64,000 nt of DNA, from positions 29,392 through 93,391 of the forward strand of contig CAYQMG010000050.1 in assembly GCA_964418585.1 (NCBI GenBank). The letters run 5' to 3'. The DNA comes from JAJRTE01 sp964418585 (lineage in GTDB: Bacteria > Myxococcota_A > UBA796 > JAJRTE01). Shown one piece after another: positions 7,794-16,926 of the stretch. The notes beneath the pieces were generated by a model. The model searched no databases. It was given only the letters and a program-made list of their open reading frames with translations, and was not told the DNA's origin. The position numbers were made by a program, and so were the translations under genes. How positions within the stretch are numbered: the stretch's first letter is position 1; every line of letters begins with the position of its first letter.

Positions 7794-9601
7794 GGGTAAT
7801 GCTCCGGAAAAACAAAATAGACTGTGGCGCCAAGGAATCTGGGTACATATTCGCGGGTCTCACGAGGGAGGAGATCCCCGTGACGCCGCAACGCCCAGAA
7901 CAGACTCTCACACGCGCCTTCCGACGCTCCGGAACCGCCCGTCTCCTGCTCGAGGGTGTCAAGGTTCGCCAGAATCTTGTCCTCCCCACGATTGTAGGCC
8001 GCAAGGGCCAACAGCGTATCCCACCCCGGTCGGTCTATGGCCAGCAACGCTTCCAGATATTCTGCTGCAGCCACGGTCTCACGCACCCAGTCCCGCCGCT
8101 CGTCCGCAGCCCCGGCATAGGTCCGGATTCGAAATCGACGCCCCGTGTGATCCACGAACTGCCAGAGCCCCACCGCTCCGGCATGGGACCGGGCCCCAGG
8201 ATCGAATCGACTCTCCACCCACGGAAGATACATCAGCGGCTGCGGGAGGTCGTGCTGTGCCAGGACCCGCCGAATTTCCGGAAGATAGGGCGCAGCTCGC
8301 CGGTGAGGCTCCCGGTCCCGCGTCTCCTCTTCATAGCGCTGAATCTCCTCCAAGGCGTCATCAGGAACCTCCCGGCAGGGCACACGCAACTGCGCCAACA
8401 CGCTCTCCACATCCTGCGCAAGGATGTCTCGAGACGCCTCCGCAGAATCCACCACCACAGGCCCGACCGAAAGAAATCGCACAGAGGATTCCACAACCAC
8501 CGCAGCTCGAGCGTCCTTGCCGGTCAACGCCATGGCGGCCACGATACCAAGAACACACGTGAGCCCCAGAAGCGCCAACAGCAAGACCACCTGCAACGCC
8601 AGCCGAACACGGGGCGAAACACTCGACGCCCCCGATGTCTCCTCCCCGGACGTTCGCCGACGTGGACGACCGAATCGAAGCGATTTCAAAAGGTGCGACC
8701 CTTCCCCGCCCCTTTCCGGAACCGCTGGAACACCGGCCACCTTCCCCGACGCCCCGCTCGAAAGCGCCGGGGACTGGACACGACGGGGTTCTCGTCCTCC
8801 AGCCCCACCCTGAGCCCTCTCTCCCTGTACCAGTGGAACCGCTCGAGGCCGCTCGGTACGGGCTGGACCAGGCCCGGCAGACCCAACGCCGGCCCCCACT
8901 CCACGCTCACCTCCTCCACCCCCGGACTGGTTCTCCTTCCCCACCGGAAAAACCGCCGTGGGCTCGGACGGCTGCACCTGCAACACCTCGAGTTCCACTT
9001 CCGGGCCCCCGCGCCCAAACATCAATCGATCCCGATGGTGCACCTCGGCATATTCCACCGGGGTGCCGTTCAAAAACAACTCCCGCACGCCCGTCAAGTC
9101 CTGCACCGTGACTCGTGACGGTCCCACTGTCAGCCGTGCGTGCCGCGGCTTCACCCCCTGTTCCCGCCCAGGATCAAAACGAATCCCCGCCCCTGGATCC
9201 GTGCCCACCACCGTGGACCCCACTGGAAGCAACTCGATCCCACCACGCCTGGCGCCGCTGAGGAAACGAACCCGCACCGCCTGACTCACCGCATCCTGAC
9301 TCTCCTTGAACGTCACCTTCAGGACCGGTCCGTGCGTCCCCAGTTGTATGCAATCCCCGGCCTTCAACACCGTTCGAACACCTGGTTTCGCCCGAAGCCC
9401 GTTGCAAAACGTCCCGTTCGTGCTGTTGAGGTCCTCGAGCACCCACTCCGAACCGTCGTGCGAGATTCGGGCATGGGTGCCGCTCACCATGGAATAGGCC
9501 TCGAGCACCACGTGGTTCTGGGGGTGCCGACCGATGGTGATGGGACCCGAGTCGAACCTCTGTGCCGGGAGCCTTCCGCTCAACTCCTCCAACACCAACA
9601 T
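7790..9601 (-). CDS. FHA-FHA-transmembrane-lytic transglycosylase fusion protein
   Basis: About 603 residues. Residues 1-98 form a first FHA domain (IGRHPQNHVVLE, SGTHARI, NSTNGTFCNG), which in the family binds phosphothreonine. Residues 110-207 are a second, more divergent FHA-like domain (VVGTDPGAGIRF, KPRHARL, ELFLNG). A Gly/Arg-rich linker leads to one transmembrane helix at about 333-360. Residues 435-603 are an SLT-type lytic transglycosylase domain with the catalytic Glu in LPWVESRFDP (about residue 463), GAVGLWQF and AYNRGED. Topology is therefore cytoplasmic FHA and periplasmic peptidoglycan-cleaving domain. The start at 9601 has GGGAGGA seven bases upstream; the ORF extends 15 codons further but without a site. 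It is transcribed after the vWA gene and overlaps the following gene by four bases. A Ser/Thr kinase gene diverges nearby and is the natural partner for the FHA domains. Confidence 0.8.
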   Translation of the reverse strand: MLVLEELSGRLPAQRFDSGPITIGRHPQNHVVLEAYSMVSGTHARISHDGSEWVLEDLNSTNGTFCNGLRAKPGVRTVLKAGDCIQLGTHGPVLKVTFKESQDAVSQAVRVRFLSGARRGGIELLPVGSTVVGTDPGAGIRFDPGREQGVKPRHARLTVGPSRVTVQDLTGVRELFLNGTPVEYAEVHHRDRLMFGRGGPEVELEVLQVQPSEPTAVFPVGKENQSGGGGGERGVGAGVGSAGPGPARTERPRAVPLVQGERAQGGAGGREPRRVQSPALSSGASGKVAGVPAVPERGGEGSHLLKSLRFGRPRRRTSGEETSGASSVSPRVRLALQVVLLLALLGLTCVLGIVAAMALTGKDARAAVVVESSVRFLSVGPVVVDSAEASRDILAQDVESVLAQLRVPCREVPDDALEEIQRYEEETRDREPHRRAAPYLPEIRRVLAQHDLPQPLMYLPWVESRFDPGARSHAGAVGLWQFVDHTGRRFRIRTYAGAADERRDWVRETVAAAEYLEALLAIDRPGWDTLLALAAYNRGEDKILANLDTLEQETGGSGASEGACESLFWALRRHGDLLPRETREYVPRFLGATVYFVFPEHYP

Positions 9602-9661
9602 CCAGATTCCTCCCATCTCGATACAATCGTTGCCAATCCTCCTCAACGCCGCCAGGTGCCG

Positions 9662-10807
9662 TCATTTCCGCTGATTTCCAGTTGTCATCTTCAGCACCCG
9701 CCTGAATTGTAGCACTGTTGCCAGAAAAGAGAAGCCCAGGAGAACGATCCAGGCACCCGTCCGGATCGTGCGCCCGTGCTCCGTGTCTGCCTCGTGCGCT
9801 TCGACCGTCACAACGGCCGGGACAGGGGCATCATCCACCACAAGTTGAAGGTCGACACGACAAGGTGGTGTCGCCCGCACTCGGTACGTCACCAGCAGCG
9901 CCTCTTGGACGGCTCGACTCCACGCGCGAAACGCTGCGGCGAAATCGGGTTGAGAAAAGCTGTCCTGAGGGGCGGGAATGTGGTGGTAGCTCCCCAGTGG
10001 CCCGGCCACTGCCCGGAGGACGGTCTCCTGCCGTTCCCGGTCGGCGCCCAGCCAGTCCGTGGGCGAGAATGCGGCGACCAGGATGGGGACGCCCTGCCGT
10101 TGCAGCCGCGCCGCACAGAGTCCATCGCCAGTGGGGGAAGGCGTTCCGGAGTGAGGGACCAGGACGGGGCCTTCCCCCACGAAGAAGAGGAGTTTCCTTC
10201 GGGCCGCTGGAACGGGCTGCAAGGTATCGGCGGCAACGCAAAGGGCCTGCTCGAATCCGATCCCGGGTCGTTGCTGGAGTGCGATTTTCTCGGCCAGCAT
10301 GGGCCACTCGCCGGGGGTGTCCGCGCGTCTGACCCGGACCTCCGCGCCGGCCTCCACGAGCCAAAGTTGGGCTCGAGGCACCTGGGGAGCCAGCCGGGCG
10401 ACAAAGGTCGTCAGGGTCTCCTTCAACGCCGCGAAATAGGGTCGCATGCCCGGATTGGTATCCACCACGAGCACGATGGACGACGCGCCGCCCTGCTCGA
10501 GGAACGGGATCACCTGCTCCGGAGGCAGCGGATACTGTCGGCCGTTTTCTCGAACCTCGACTCGAGGCAATGTCCGGGTTCGCTGTTCGACAGGACTGTC
10601 GTGCCTGGGCGAGACGAGAAACACGATCTCCGGCCAGGTCGACTCCGAAATCGAATGGTGTTCCAGCACCCAATTCGCCTGCACGGGGGGAGCAATCCCC
10701 AGCATCCAGAACGCCAGCCCCCACGTGGCCGCCCGGAACCGCTCCGCTGTTCCCGAACGGGAAAGGCACTTCCATGCGGTCGCCACCGTGTTTCGTCTCC
10801 TGGCCAT
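9662..10807 (-). CDS. vWA-domain envelope protein with degenerate MIDAS
   Basis: A 381-residue protein with an N-terminal signal or anchor helix (TWGLAFWMLGIAPPVQA), a von Willebrand A-like region beginning IVLVVDTNPGM, and a C-terminal transmembrane helix (AWIVLLGFSFLATVLQF) followed by a basic tail. The canonical metal site DxSxS is replaced by D-T-N-P-G, so metal-dependent binding may be altered or lost. Later vWA elements are visible (KLLFFVGEGP, PILVAAFSP). It is the first gene of the minus-strand operon with the FHA-transglycosylase, and probably sits in the periplasm anchored to the inner membrane. Confidence 0.65.
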   Translation of the reverse strand: MARRRNTVATAWKCLSRSGTAERFRAATWGLAFWMLGIAPPVQANWVLEHHSISESTWPEIVFLVSPRHDSPVEQRTRTLPRVEVRENGRQYPLPPEQVIPFLEQGGASSIVLVVDTNPGMRPYFAALKETLTTFVARLAPQVPRAQLWLVEAGAEVRVRRADTPGEWPMLAEKIALQQRPGIGFEQALCVAADTLQPVPAARRKLLFFVGEGPVLVPHSGTPSPTGDGLCAARLQRQGVPILVAAFSPTDWLGADRERQETVLRAVAGPLGSYHHIPAPQDSFSQPDFAAAFRAWSRAVQEALLVTYRVRATPPCRVDLQLVVDDAPVPAVVTVEAHEADTEHGRTIRTGAWIVLLGFSFLATVLQFRRVLKMTTGNQRK

Positions 10808-11200
10808 GGCACCTCGAGGTTTCGATCAGCGGTTTTCCGCACGCCCTCTTCTGGTTGATCGAAGGGGGAAAGTCGTGCGCCTGTCTATTGTTGCACACAT
10901 GTGTGTCAGTTTCTCCACCATAGTCTTGCTTTTTTGTCAAATGGATGCTTAGCTATGAACGCTGATGTGAGATGCAGAATGCGACAGCGAACGATCCTCT
11001 CGTGTCCCCCACCGAACGTGCTAGCCGCAAGTGCTCAGACTGAATGATGAATTGGACTACTGGCGCGAGAGTTCCCTGCGCGACGGTGGGCTGTGCCCCG
11101 GGCTGCGAGTCCGGTTGGGAGCGTGGCCCGCCACACCTTTGTCGGCAGGACGACTGGTCAAGGACGGAGAATCGTGGACGCGACGCCATCGCAACGGACC
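10808..11200. other. Divergent intergenic region between vWA operon and kinase operon
   Basis: This 393-base spacer must hold the promoters of both operons. A TTGTCA on the plus strand and an overlapping TTGACA on the minus strand lie at 10934-10940, but neither has a good -10 at proper distance. A perfect 12-bp palindrome CACACATGTGTG is at 10894-10905 and could be an operator. The open frame running into the kinase gene from 11093 has no ribosome-binding site or conserved sequence, so I treat it as non-coding. Confidence 0.4.
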
Positions 11201-12808
11201 ATGCGCACATTTGCGCGTGGAGAGGAGGTGGGGCCCTACCGGATTTTGGCACCACTCGGTCTTGGAGCCACCGGAGGAGTGTACTTGGCCCGACGGAGCG
11301 ACGTGGTGGACGTGCATCGCCGCCCGGTGGCGCTCAAGCTGTTGAGCGTTGCCCATCAACCCCATGGGGATCCCTACGCTGCGTTCCGAAACGAGGCCCG
11401 GGTAGGCCAGATGCTCCACCATCAGAACGTGGTGCAACTTTACGATTTCGGGCGGCTACCGGATCTGGACTCTCTCTACCTGGAGATCGAGTGGGTGCGG
11501 GGGTGTGACCTGGACCGGTTGCTCCATTTCCTGCGCAAGACGGATCGCCGGTTGCCTGTGGGCATGGCATGTCGAATTTGCTGTGACATCGCCCAGGGTC
11601 TGGCCTATGCCCACGACTGCTACGACAGCGAGACGGGCACGCGCATGTGCGTGGTGCACCGGGATCTAAAGCCGGCCAACGTGCTGGTGGAGCGCAGCGG
11701 GGTGGCCAAGATCACCGACTTCGGAATCGCCCGAGGGTCTCGCTGGATGGACGAACCGGAGGACCGCATCGAAGGCACGCCGCCGTACATGGCCCCGGAA
11801 CAATGGGCCCCCGAGGATGCCCGGCACGTCAGCCCGGCGACCGATGTTTTCAGCCTGGGGTGTATCCTGTACGAACTGCTCACCAACAGACGTCTGGTGG
11901 ATGCCATCCCTGCCCGCAGCACGGCCACCATGGTCCCGGAGGACGTGGACACGGCCATGCGGCGCGTGGAGGGCGTCTCCCGCACCCTGCTGCAGCTTCT
12001 CCGGGGGACGCTTCAACCGGAACCCACGGAGCGGATTCAGTCGGCAGGCGAGGTTGCGAACGTGCTTCAGGGCATGGCGGCGTCTCACACCGAACTGGCC
12101 GACCATCTGGGGGAACTGGGCATCTGGGACAGGCTCGACCGGATCGATCAGGTGGTCCGTCAAGAGACGCCTGGTCCTCCGGCTGCAGGTGACACGAGCG
12201 CGACCGAGGCCACGTTGAGCGACCGTTACAACGGCCGGAGTGGACCGGATGGTGGTCGCCGGGCCGGTGAAGAGGGCGTGTCGGGACCGGTGGAAACAAC
12301 CCCGGACAGGACCCGGGGCCGATCGGTCCCGTGGCTGTTCGGTGCCGGCGGCCTGCTCGCCGGCGCCCTGCTCGTGGCACTTCTCTGGTGGGGTACACGG
12401 GTGGACGTGCTCGTGGAAGGCGCCCCTCCCGGCACCTTGATCAGCGTGGACGGGGGCGAACCATATCCCCTGGGAAACGGACGAGTGACCTACTCACTGC
12501 TTCGACCCCACACCTTCCGCTTCGAATGCGGCGGATATCTCCCTCACCAGGTGAAGTTGCCGGCCTTTTCCACGTTTCTGAACAATCGCCTCGAGGTCTC
12601 ATTGATTCGGGCCGGAGCACTCCGCGTGACACTCATGCCCGGAGCCGTCGTCTGGGTGGACGGCGTACTCCGAGGAAAGTCGCCCTTGCTCATCGAGGGA
12701 CTCCCTTCCGGCCGCCCGCTCCACGTGCAGCTTGTCGCTGAAGGGGGTTCCACAAAGGAACTGACCGTCACCCTGAAACCGGGAGAAGAACGTGCCCTGA
12801 AGGAATAA
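11201..12808 (+). CDS. Transmembrane Ser/Thr protein kinase with PEGA-like periplasmic tail
   Basis: About 535 residues. The N-terminal 270 residues are a eukaryote-like kinase: glycine loop GLGATGGVYLA, lysine in VALKLL, catalytic loop HRDLKPANV, DFGIARG and APEQ. These show an active catalytic site. A charged linker leads to a single transmembrane helix (WLFGAGGLLAGALLVALLWW). Two short beta repeats follow (DVLVEGAPPGTLISVDGG and VTLMPGAVVWVDGVLRGKSPL) that resemble PEGA domains. I chose the ATG at 11201 (MRTFARGEEVGPYRI), where kinase homology starts. It diverges from the FHA-containing operon and precedes a four-PEGA protein, so it likely phosphorylates or regulates these neighbours in envelope signalling. 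Confidence 0.88.
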   Translation: MRTFARGEEVGPYRILAPLGLGATGGVYLARRSDVVDVHRRPVALKLLSVAHQPHGDPYAAFRNEARVGQMLHHQNVVQLYDFGRLPDLDSLYLEIEWVRGCDLDRLLHFLRKTDRRLPVGMACRICCDIAQGLAYAHDCYDSETGTRMCVVHRDLKPANVLVERSGVAKITDFGIARGSRWMDEPEDRIEGTPPYMAPEQWAPEDARHVSPATDVFSLGCILYELLTNRRLVDAIPARSTATMVPEDVDTAMRRVEGVSRTLLQLLRGTLQPEPTERIQSAGEVANVLQGMAASHTELADHLGELGIWDRLDRIDQVVRQETPGPPAAGDTSATEATLSDRYNGRSGPDGGRRAGEEGVSGPVETTPDRTRGRSVPWLFGAGGLLAGALLVALLWWGTRVDVLVEGAPPGTLISVDGGEPYPLGNGRVTYSLLRPHTFRFECGGYLPHQVKLPAFSTFLNNRLEVSLIRAGALRVTLMPGAVVWVDGVLRGKSPLLIEGLPSGRPLHVQLVAEGGSTKELTVTLKPGEERALKE

Positions 12809-12910
12809 CTTCTCGAGAACAGGACCGCCCGTGTGTCCGGCTGCATCCCTCTGGACCGGAGGGGGCTTTCCCTCGCGGGCGGACGAAATCATGGAGGAGC
12901 TGTTGCTCAA

Positions 12911-14782
12911 ATGAATCGAACGTCAAGCCGGGCCAAGAAGCACTGGTTGTTACCCATCGGCTTGCTCGCCCTGGTCGTCGTGGGCGTACTCGTCTATCTG
13001 GTGGTAGCCCGCATGCACACAGCGGTGACAGCAAGCTTCATCACGCATCCTCCCGGCGCCACCGTCTGGATCGATGGGCGCCTTGTGGAAGGACAGAAGA
13101 CGCCCATCACCGGCCACGTGGTCGTTTTTGGAAGCACACAGACGGTCGTGGTCCACATTCAAAAGGAAGGATACCGACCCTGGACCCGACACCTCTCCCC
13201 CCAGGAACTCGGCGCACTGGGCACGATCGAACTCGAGCCCGAGGTGGGCGCCACACCGGTTCCACCGCCGGTGGTAGACGTGCTCACCGATCCCCCGGGG
13301 GCGACCGTGTTCATCGACGGGGTGGAGGTCGGCGCGTCACCACTCACCTCTCATCCCATTCCCTCGAACAAGGACGCCATCCGGATCGAAGCCCGGCTCG
13401 AGGGCCATGCTCCGGCTTCCACCGTGGTCCGACGCGCCCGTCTCACCACGGACGCGGTCGTGACTCTCAAGCTGAGCCCCCTTCCCCAGAAACCTCCCCC
13501 TTCGCCCCAACCGCCCCCGGCTCGGCGGACCACCTCGCGCCGTCCCATCCAGCCGCGTCCCACCGCTCGCCCCGCGCCTGCGCCTCGGCCTCCCGAGACC
13601 ATACCCGTGCGGGTCTCTGGGAACCCTGCCGGGGCGCACGTGAAACTGAACGGGAGTTCCGTGGGCACGGCCCCGCTCGAGGTCCGTGTGCGAAGGAACG
13701 ACCGGGTGGTGGTCGAAGTATGGAAAGCGGGGTATGAGCCCTTCCGCCAACGGGTCACGCCGGACCAGACACGAACTCGAATCATCGTGTCCTATGACCT
13801 TGCCCCTGTGCCCTCTCCGACGCCCGAACCCGTGGTGGTCCGGGAGACCGCGACGCCGCCGACCGTGGGAGGGTTTCCCGAGAGCTTGCTCCCGTTGGAA
13901 CCGGAGTCCTCGAGTTCGAGCACAGTCAGTGCGACCGAGGCGCCCCGACCTGGAGGTGGGAAATCGCCCTCTCGAGCGGAGAAGGGGAGCACGGAACAGG
14001 GCGAGGTGGTGGAACAGACGCTCACGGTGCTGAGCGACCCTGCCGGGGCCAACGTGCTGGTGGGAGGAGAGCCGGTCGGAAAGACCCCCCTCGAGAACTT
14101 TGTGGTCCGCACGCGCCAGCCGATCACGGTGGCACTCCGTCACCCCGGATTCCGGGAAGCGACACGCACCATCGATCCGAAGGAACTGAAAAAGCCCATC
14201 ACGTGGTCGGCCACCCTGGAAATGCTCCCCATGGACCCCCACGTGTGCTCCGACGAGGATGGCGACCGGTGGCTCGAGCGGCTGAAATCCACCGAAGATC
14301 CGGTTACCGACTACGAGACGCTGAAGGATCTGCGCGTTTGCTTCCAACAACAGCGCAACTGGGAAGGGGTGCTCGCCGTCACCGACCGTGCCCTGGCTCA
14401 TGACGTGTATGGAGGTCTGGGCGTGGACTACTACGCGCGGGCCACCGCTCTCAAGGAAATCGGTGGCACAGGCAACTACAAGCTCTGCGCCCAGGCCGCT
14501 CGAATGGCCGCGACCAAGAAACTCGGGCTGACCCAGGTCGACGTGTGGGACGTCTGGTACCTGGAACTCTACTGTCTCTACGGCTACCTGAGTCGCAGTC
14601 GAAGCGATATCAGCGGTCAGTGGGACGATCCCAAGGAACTCGAGTACCAACTCAAGGTCCGCTACCTGGCGCTCAAGAATGACATCGCCAACAAGAAGGA
14701 CACGCTGTCCAAGAAGGAGCAATCAGAGGTTGAGGCGATCGAGGCCAACCTGGCGACGTTGAGAAAGGAGATGGGATGGTAG
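12911..14782 (+). CDS. Membrane-anchored protein with four PEGA domains
   Basis: About 623 residues. A basic N-terminus and one membrane helix (LLPIGLLALVVVGVLVYLVV) anchor a large periplasmic region. Four PEGA-type repeats are seen, starting at THPPGATVWIDGR, TDPPGATVFIDGV, GNPAGAHVKLNGS and SDPAGANVLVGGE, separated by Pro-rich and Ser-rich linkers. The last 180 residues are alpha-helical with no clear family. PEGA domains commonly sit on surface or envelope proteins of myxobacteria-like organisms. The preferred ATG is at 12911. A seven-codon frame (MEELLLK) at 12891 ends in a TGA overlapping this ATG, which could couple initiation but may be chance. It follows the kinase gene by about 100 bases. 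Confidence 0.75.
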   Translation: MNRTSSRAKKHWLLPIGLLALVVVGVLVYLVVARMHTAVTASFITHPPGATVWIDGRLVEGQKTPITGHVVVFGSTQTVVVHIQKEGYRPWTRHLSPQELGALGTIELEPEVGATPVPPPVVDVLTDPPGATVFIDGVEVGASPLTSHPIPSNKDAIRIEARLEGHAPASTVVRRARLTTDAVVTLKLSPLPQKPPPSPQPPPARRTTSRRPIQPRPTARPAPAPRPPETIPVRVSGNPAGAHVKLNGSSVGTAPLEVRVRRNDRVVVEVWKAGYEPFRQRVTPDQTRTRIIVSYDLAPVPSPTPEPVVVRETATPPTVGGFPESLLPLEPESSSSSTVSATEAPRPGGGKSPSRAEKGSTEQGEVVEQTLTVLSDPAGANVLVGGEPVGKTPLENFVVRTRQPITVALRHPGFREATRTIDPKELKKPITWSATLEMLPMDPHVCSDEDGDRWLERLKSTEDPVTDYETLKDLRVCFQQQRNWEGVLAVTDRALAHDVYGGLGVDYYARATALKEIGGTGNYKLCAQAARMAATKKLGLTQVDVWDVWYLELYCLYGYLSRSRSDISGQWDDPKELEYQLKVRYLALKNDIANKKDTLSKKEQSEVEAIEANLATLRKEMGW

Positions 14783-14823
14783 GCAATCCATCCGCACGAC
14801 CTGCTCAGGGGAGGTTCCAACCC

Positions 14824-15288
14824 ATGAAACATGCCTCTTGGTTGATACTGGCCATCCAACTCGTGGCCGGGTGCGCTCATACCTCTTCACCGGGACGCAT
14901 GCCCCCGGTGACCGGACAGGTGACCACCACCAAGGGAGAACCTCTCGCGCGGGTGACCGTGACCATCATGCGAGCAGACCAGGTCGACGATCGGAGCGCA
15001 CCTGCCTGCGACGTGCTGACGAACTCGGACGGACTGTTCATGTGCGAGGTCCTCCGGGACAAGAATCTGGAGCCGGTCCCGTTCGTGAGACGTCGTGTGT
15101 ACGAAATCCAGTGCAGCCTGACCGGGTTCAAGGAGGCGCGGCGCCGGTTCGAGTACCGGAAGGACGTGGAACCGTTCAAGGTGATCCTGGCCGATAGCCT
15201 GGCCGACGCTCCGAGTCGTATTCACACCGACACGCCCAGGCTGCCCCAGGTGGGGCGTTCACCAGAAGACCCCTTGCCGGGCAACTGA
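14824..15288 (+). CDS. Small lipoprotein with carboxypeptidase-regulatory-like beta domain
   Basis: A 154-residue predicted lipoprotein: MKHASWLILAIQLVAGC is a signal peptide with a clean lipobox (LVAGC). The rest (PVTGQVTTTKGEPLARVTVTI, followed by a Gly-Leu-Phe segment) resembles a carboxypeptidase regulatory-like beta sandwich, a structural fold without enzymatic activity. The ATG at 14824 has GGGGAGG upstream and is preferred over the ORF start at 14776, which overlaps the previous gene. It is third in the kinase and PEGA gene group. Confidence 0.65.
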   Translation: MKHASWLILAIQLVAGCAHTSSPGRMPPVTGQVTTTKGEPLARVTVTIMRADQVDDRSAPACDVLTNSDGLFMCEVLRDKNLEPVPFVRRRVYEIQCSLTGFKEARRRFEYRKDVEPFKVILADSLADAPSRIHTDTPRLPQVGRSPEDPLPGN

Positions 15289-15326
15289 TTCGGGCACGGT
15301 CTCGAGCCTTGCGGCCGGGAGGGCAC

Positions 15327-16871
15327 ATGAAATCAAGGAGTTCCAAGGCACTTTTTTTCGCTGTCGCTGTTTTCCTCGCCCTCGTGGTGTGGAGCCGCTG
15401 TCCGGAGCGAACGGCCCGGGACAGGCGGGAACAGGCTGAACAGAGCGTTCCGGCGGACCCCGGTCGCGCCTGCCTGGGCTGGCCTGCCTGGATCCCACGG
15501 GACCCTCAGCGCTTGCAGCCCTTCTTGAGTGAAGGCTTCCGGCTTCTCATGGAGCAGGACCCCTTGCGGGCGTGGGACGCCTTTTCGAGCCAGCCGGACA
15601 CTCCCGCGGTCCGGGTCGGCCGACTGCGCGCAATGCTCGAGACGGGCAAGACCCTGGTTGCTGCCCGGGACGCAGCATTCGAGGCACAACGGGTCTACCT
15701 GGACGGTCGCCTCGACGCCGGTCTGTCGGTAGGCGCCGGTGAGGAAGCTGTTCCCCTGCTCCGCGCCGCCCTTGCACTCCAGTCGGGGGAAACGTCGCAC
15801 ATCGCCCAATGGATCGATCGGATACCTGAAAGCAGTCCGTTGGCCCCGGCTGCGGCCTGGCTCACCCGGGTCGCGCCCACGGCTCCAACCGAGCGAGACC
15901 CGGCGGCTGCCTGGTGGGGAGCGCGGTTTCCCGAATGGGCCGCTCTGCTCAGGGGTCTCGAGTGTCCGGTAGAGACTCTGGAATCGGATACGCTTCAGCA
16001 ACTGGCGGATTGGGTGCGGAATGGTCATGTGCCGCCTCCTGCCACCTGGCGCACCACCCTCCGGTTCCAGCGCCCCGACCTCCGTGTGGGACCGTGCAAT
16101 GACCGAACAGGCGAACTGACGCTTCACGACCCCTCTGTCTACACCATCCTGGCCCAAATGGTCCTGGAACAGGTAACCCGGGAAGCGACCCGGGACGACA
16201 TCACCGCCGTGCTGGCAGCGGAGGCATGGGAGGCACTGGGGCTTCCTCGACCCGGCGCCCTGTGCGCACGGCTCGAGTCGGATCAGGTCGCATGGAACCG
16301 CCCGGACTCGGACGTGACGCGGGAGACGCTGCTGCCCCTGCTGGTCTACGGAGACCTGCTTTCTCCCGAAGCAGTTCGTAAGAGAGTCGCGGGATTGTGT
16401 GAAGGGGAACGAACCGGACTCGAGGCGGATGAAAGCTGTCCTCGGAACGGCGACGAAGCCCGTCGTCGACTTCAGTATCAACTGGCCTGGGAAAAGGGAT
16501 GCGTGGCGTGGCTGACCGGGCAAGATCCCGAACTCGGGCGGATCGCCGAACAGTTTCACCTGTACGGAGCCGTGGCACGCAGTCGCTACCTCCGCCCCCT
16601 GGATCGAGCAACCTGCCCTCGAGAGGCCACGTTGCAGGCCTACCAGTTCTGGAAAGGCGTGGTCGGAGCCCCTTCCCCTTGGGCCAGTCTCGAGGCCCGC
16701 TTGCGCTGGGTGGGTGTGGAAGCGCGGTCCCGCACATTCAGGGACGGATTGAACGAAATGTTCCTCCTCGCCGAACGCGACGCCGTGTTCTTCCCGCTCG
16801 CCGAAATGGTCCGCGGTGCAGCACTGGCCTTGCGACCGGGAGCAGGAGAAATGGCATCGACCATGCGATAG
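15327..16871 (+). CDS. Exported or membrane-anchored helical protein of unknown function
   Basis: I do not recognise this 514-residue protein. It has one N-terminal hydrophobic helix (ALFFAVAVFLALVVW) and is then Ala/Leu/Arg-rich and predominantly helical, with paired Cys residues scattered (CLGW, LECPVE, GLCEGE, SCPRN, KGCVAW, TCPRE), which would suit a periplasmic disulfide-bonded repeat protein. GGAGGG precedes the ATG at 15327. It lies directly upstream of the ABC-transporter binding-protein gene with 55 bases between them, so it may belong to that operon. Confidence 0.5.
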   Translation: MKSRSSKALFFAVAVFLALVVWSRCPERTARDRREQAEQSVPADPGRACLGWPAWIPRDPQRLQPFLSEGFRLLMEQDPLRAWDAFSSQPDTPAVRVGRLRAMLETGKTLVAARDAAFEAQRVYLDGRLDAGLSVGAGEEAVPLLRAALALQSGETSHIAQWIDRIPESSPLAPAAAWLTRVAPTAPTERDPAAAWWGARFPEWAALLRGLECPVETLESDTLQQLADWVRNGHVPPPATWRTTLRFQRPDLRVGPCNDRTGELTLHDPSVYTILAQMVLEQVTREATRDDITAVLAAEAWEALGLPRPGALCARLESDQVAWNRPDSDVTRETLLPLLVYGDLLSPEAVRKRVAGLCEGERTGLEADESCPRNGDEARRRLQYQLAWEKGCVAWLTGQDPELGRIAEQFHLYGAVARSRYLRPLDRATCPREATLQAYQFWKGVVGAPSPWASLEARLRWVGVEARSRTFRDGLNEMFLLAERDAVFFPLAEMVRGAALALRPGAGEMASTMR

Positions 16872-16926
16872 GACGACCTGTCGCATGCAGGAAACGCGGA
16901 TGACGAAGGCACCGAAGGAGCTGCGT

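Noticed and set aside
7799..9118. Plus-strand open frame of 439 codons
   Set aside because: Antisense to the FHA-transglycosylase gene; Arg/Pro/His-rich composition typical of a high-GC shadow frame.
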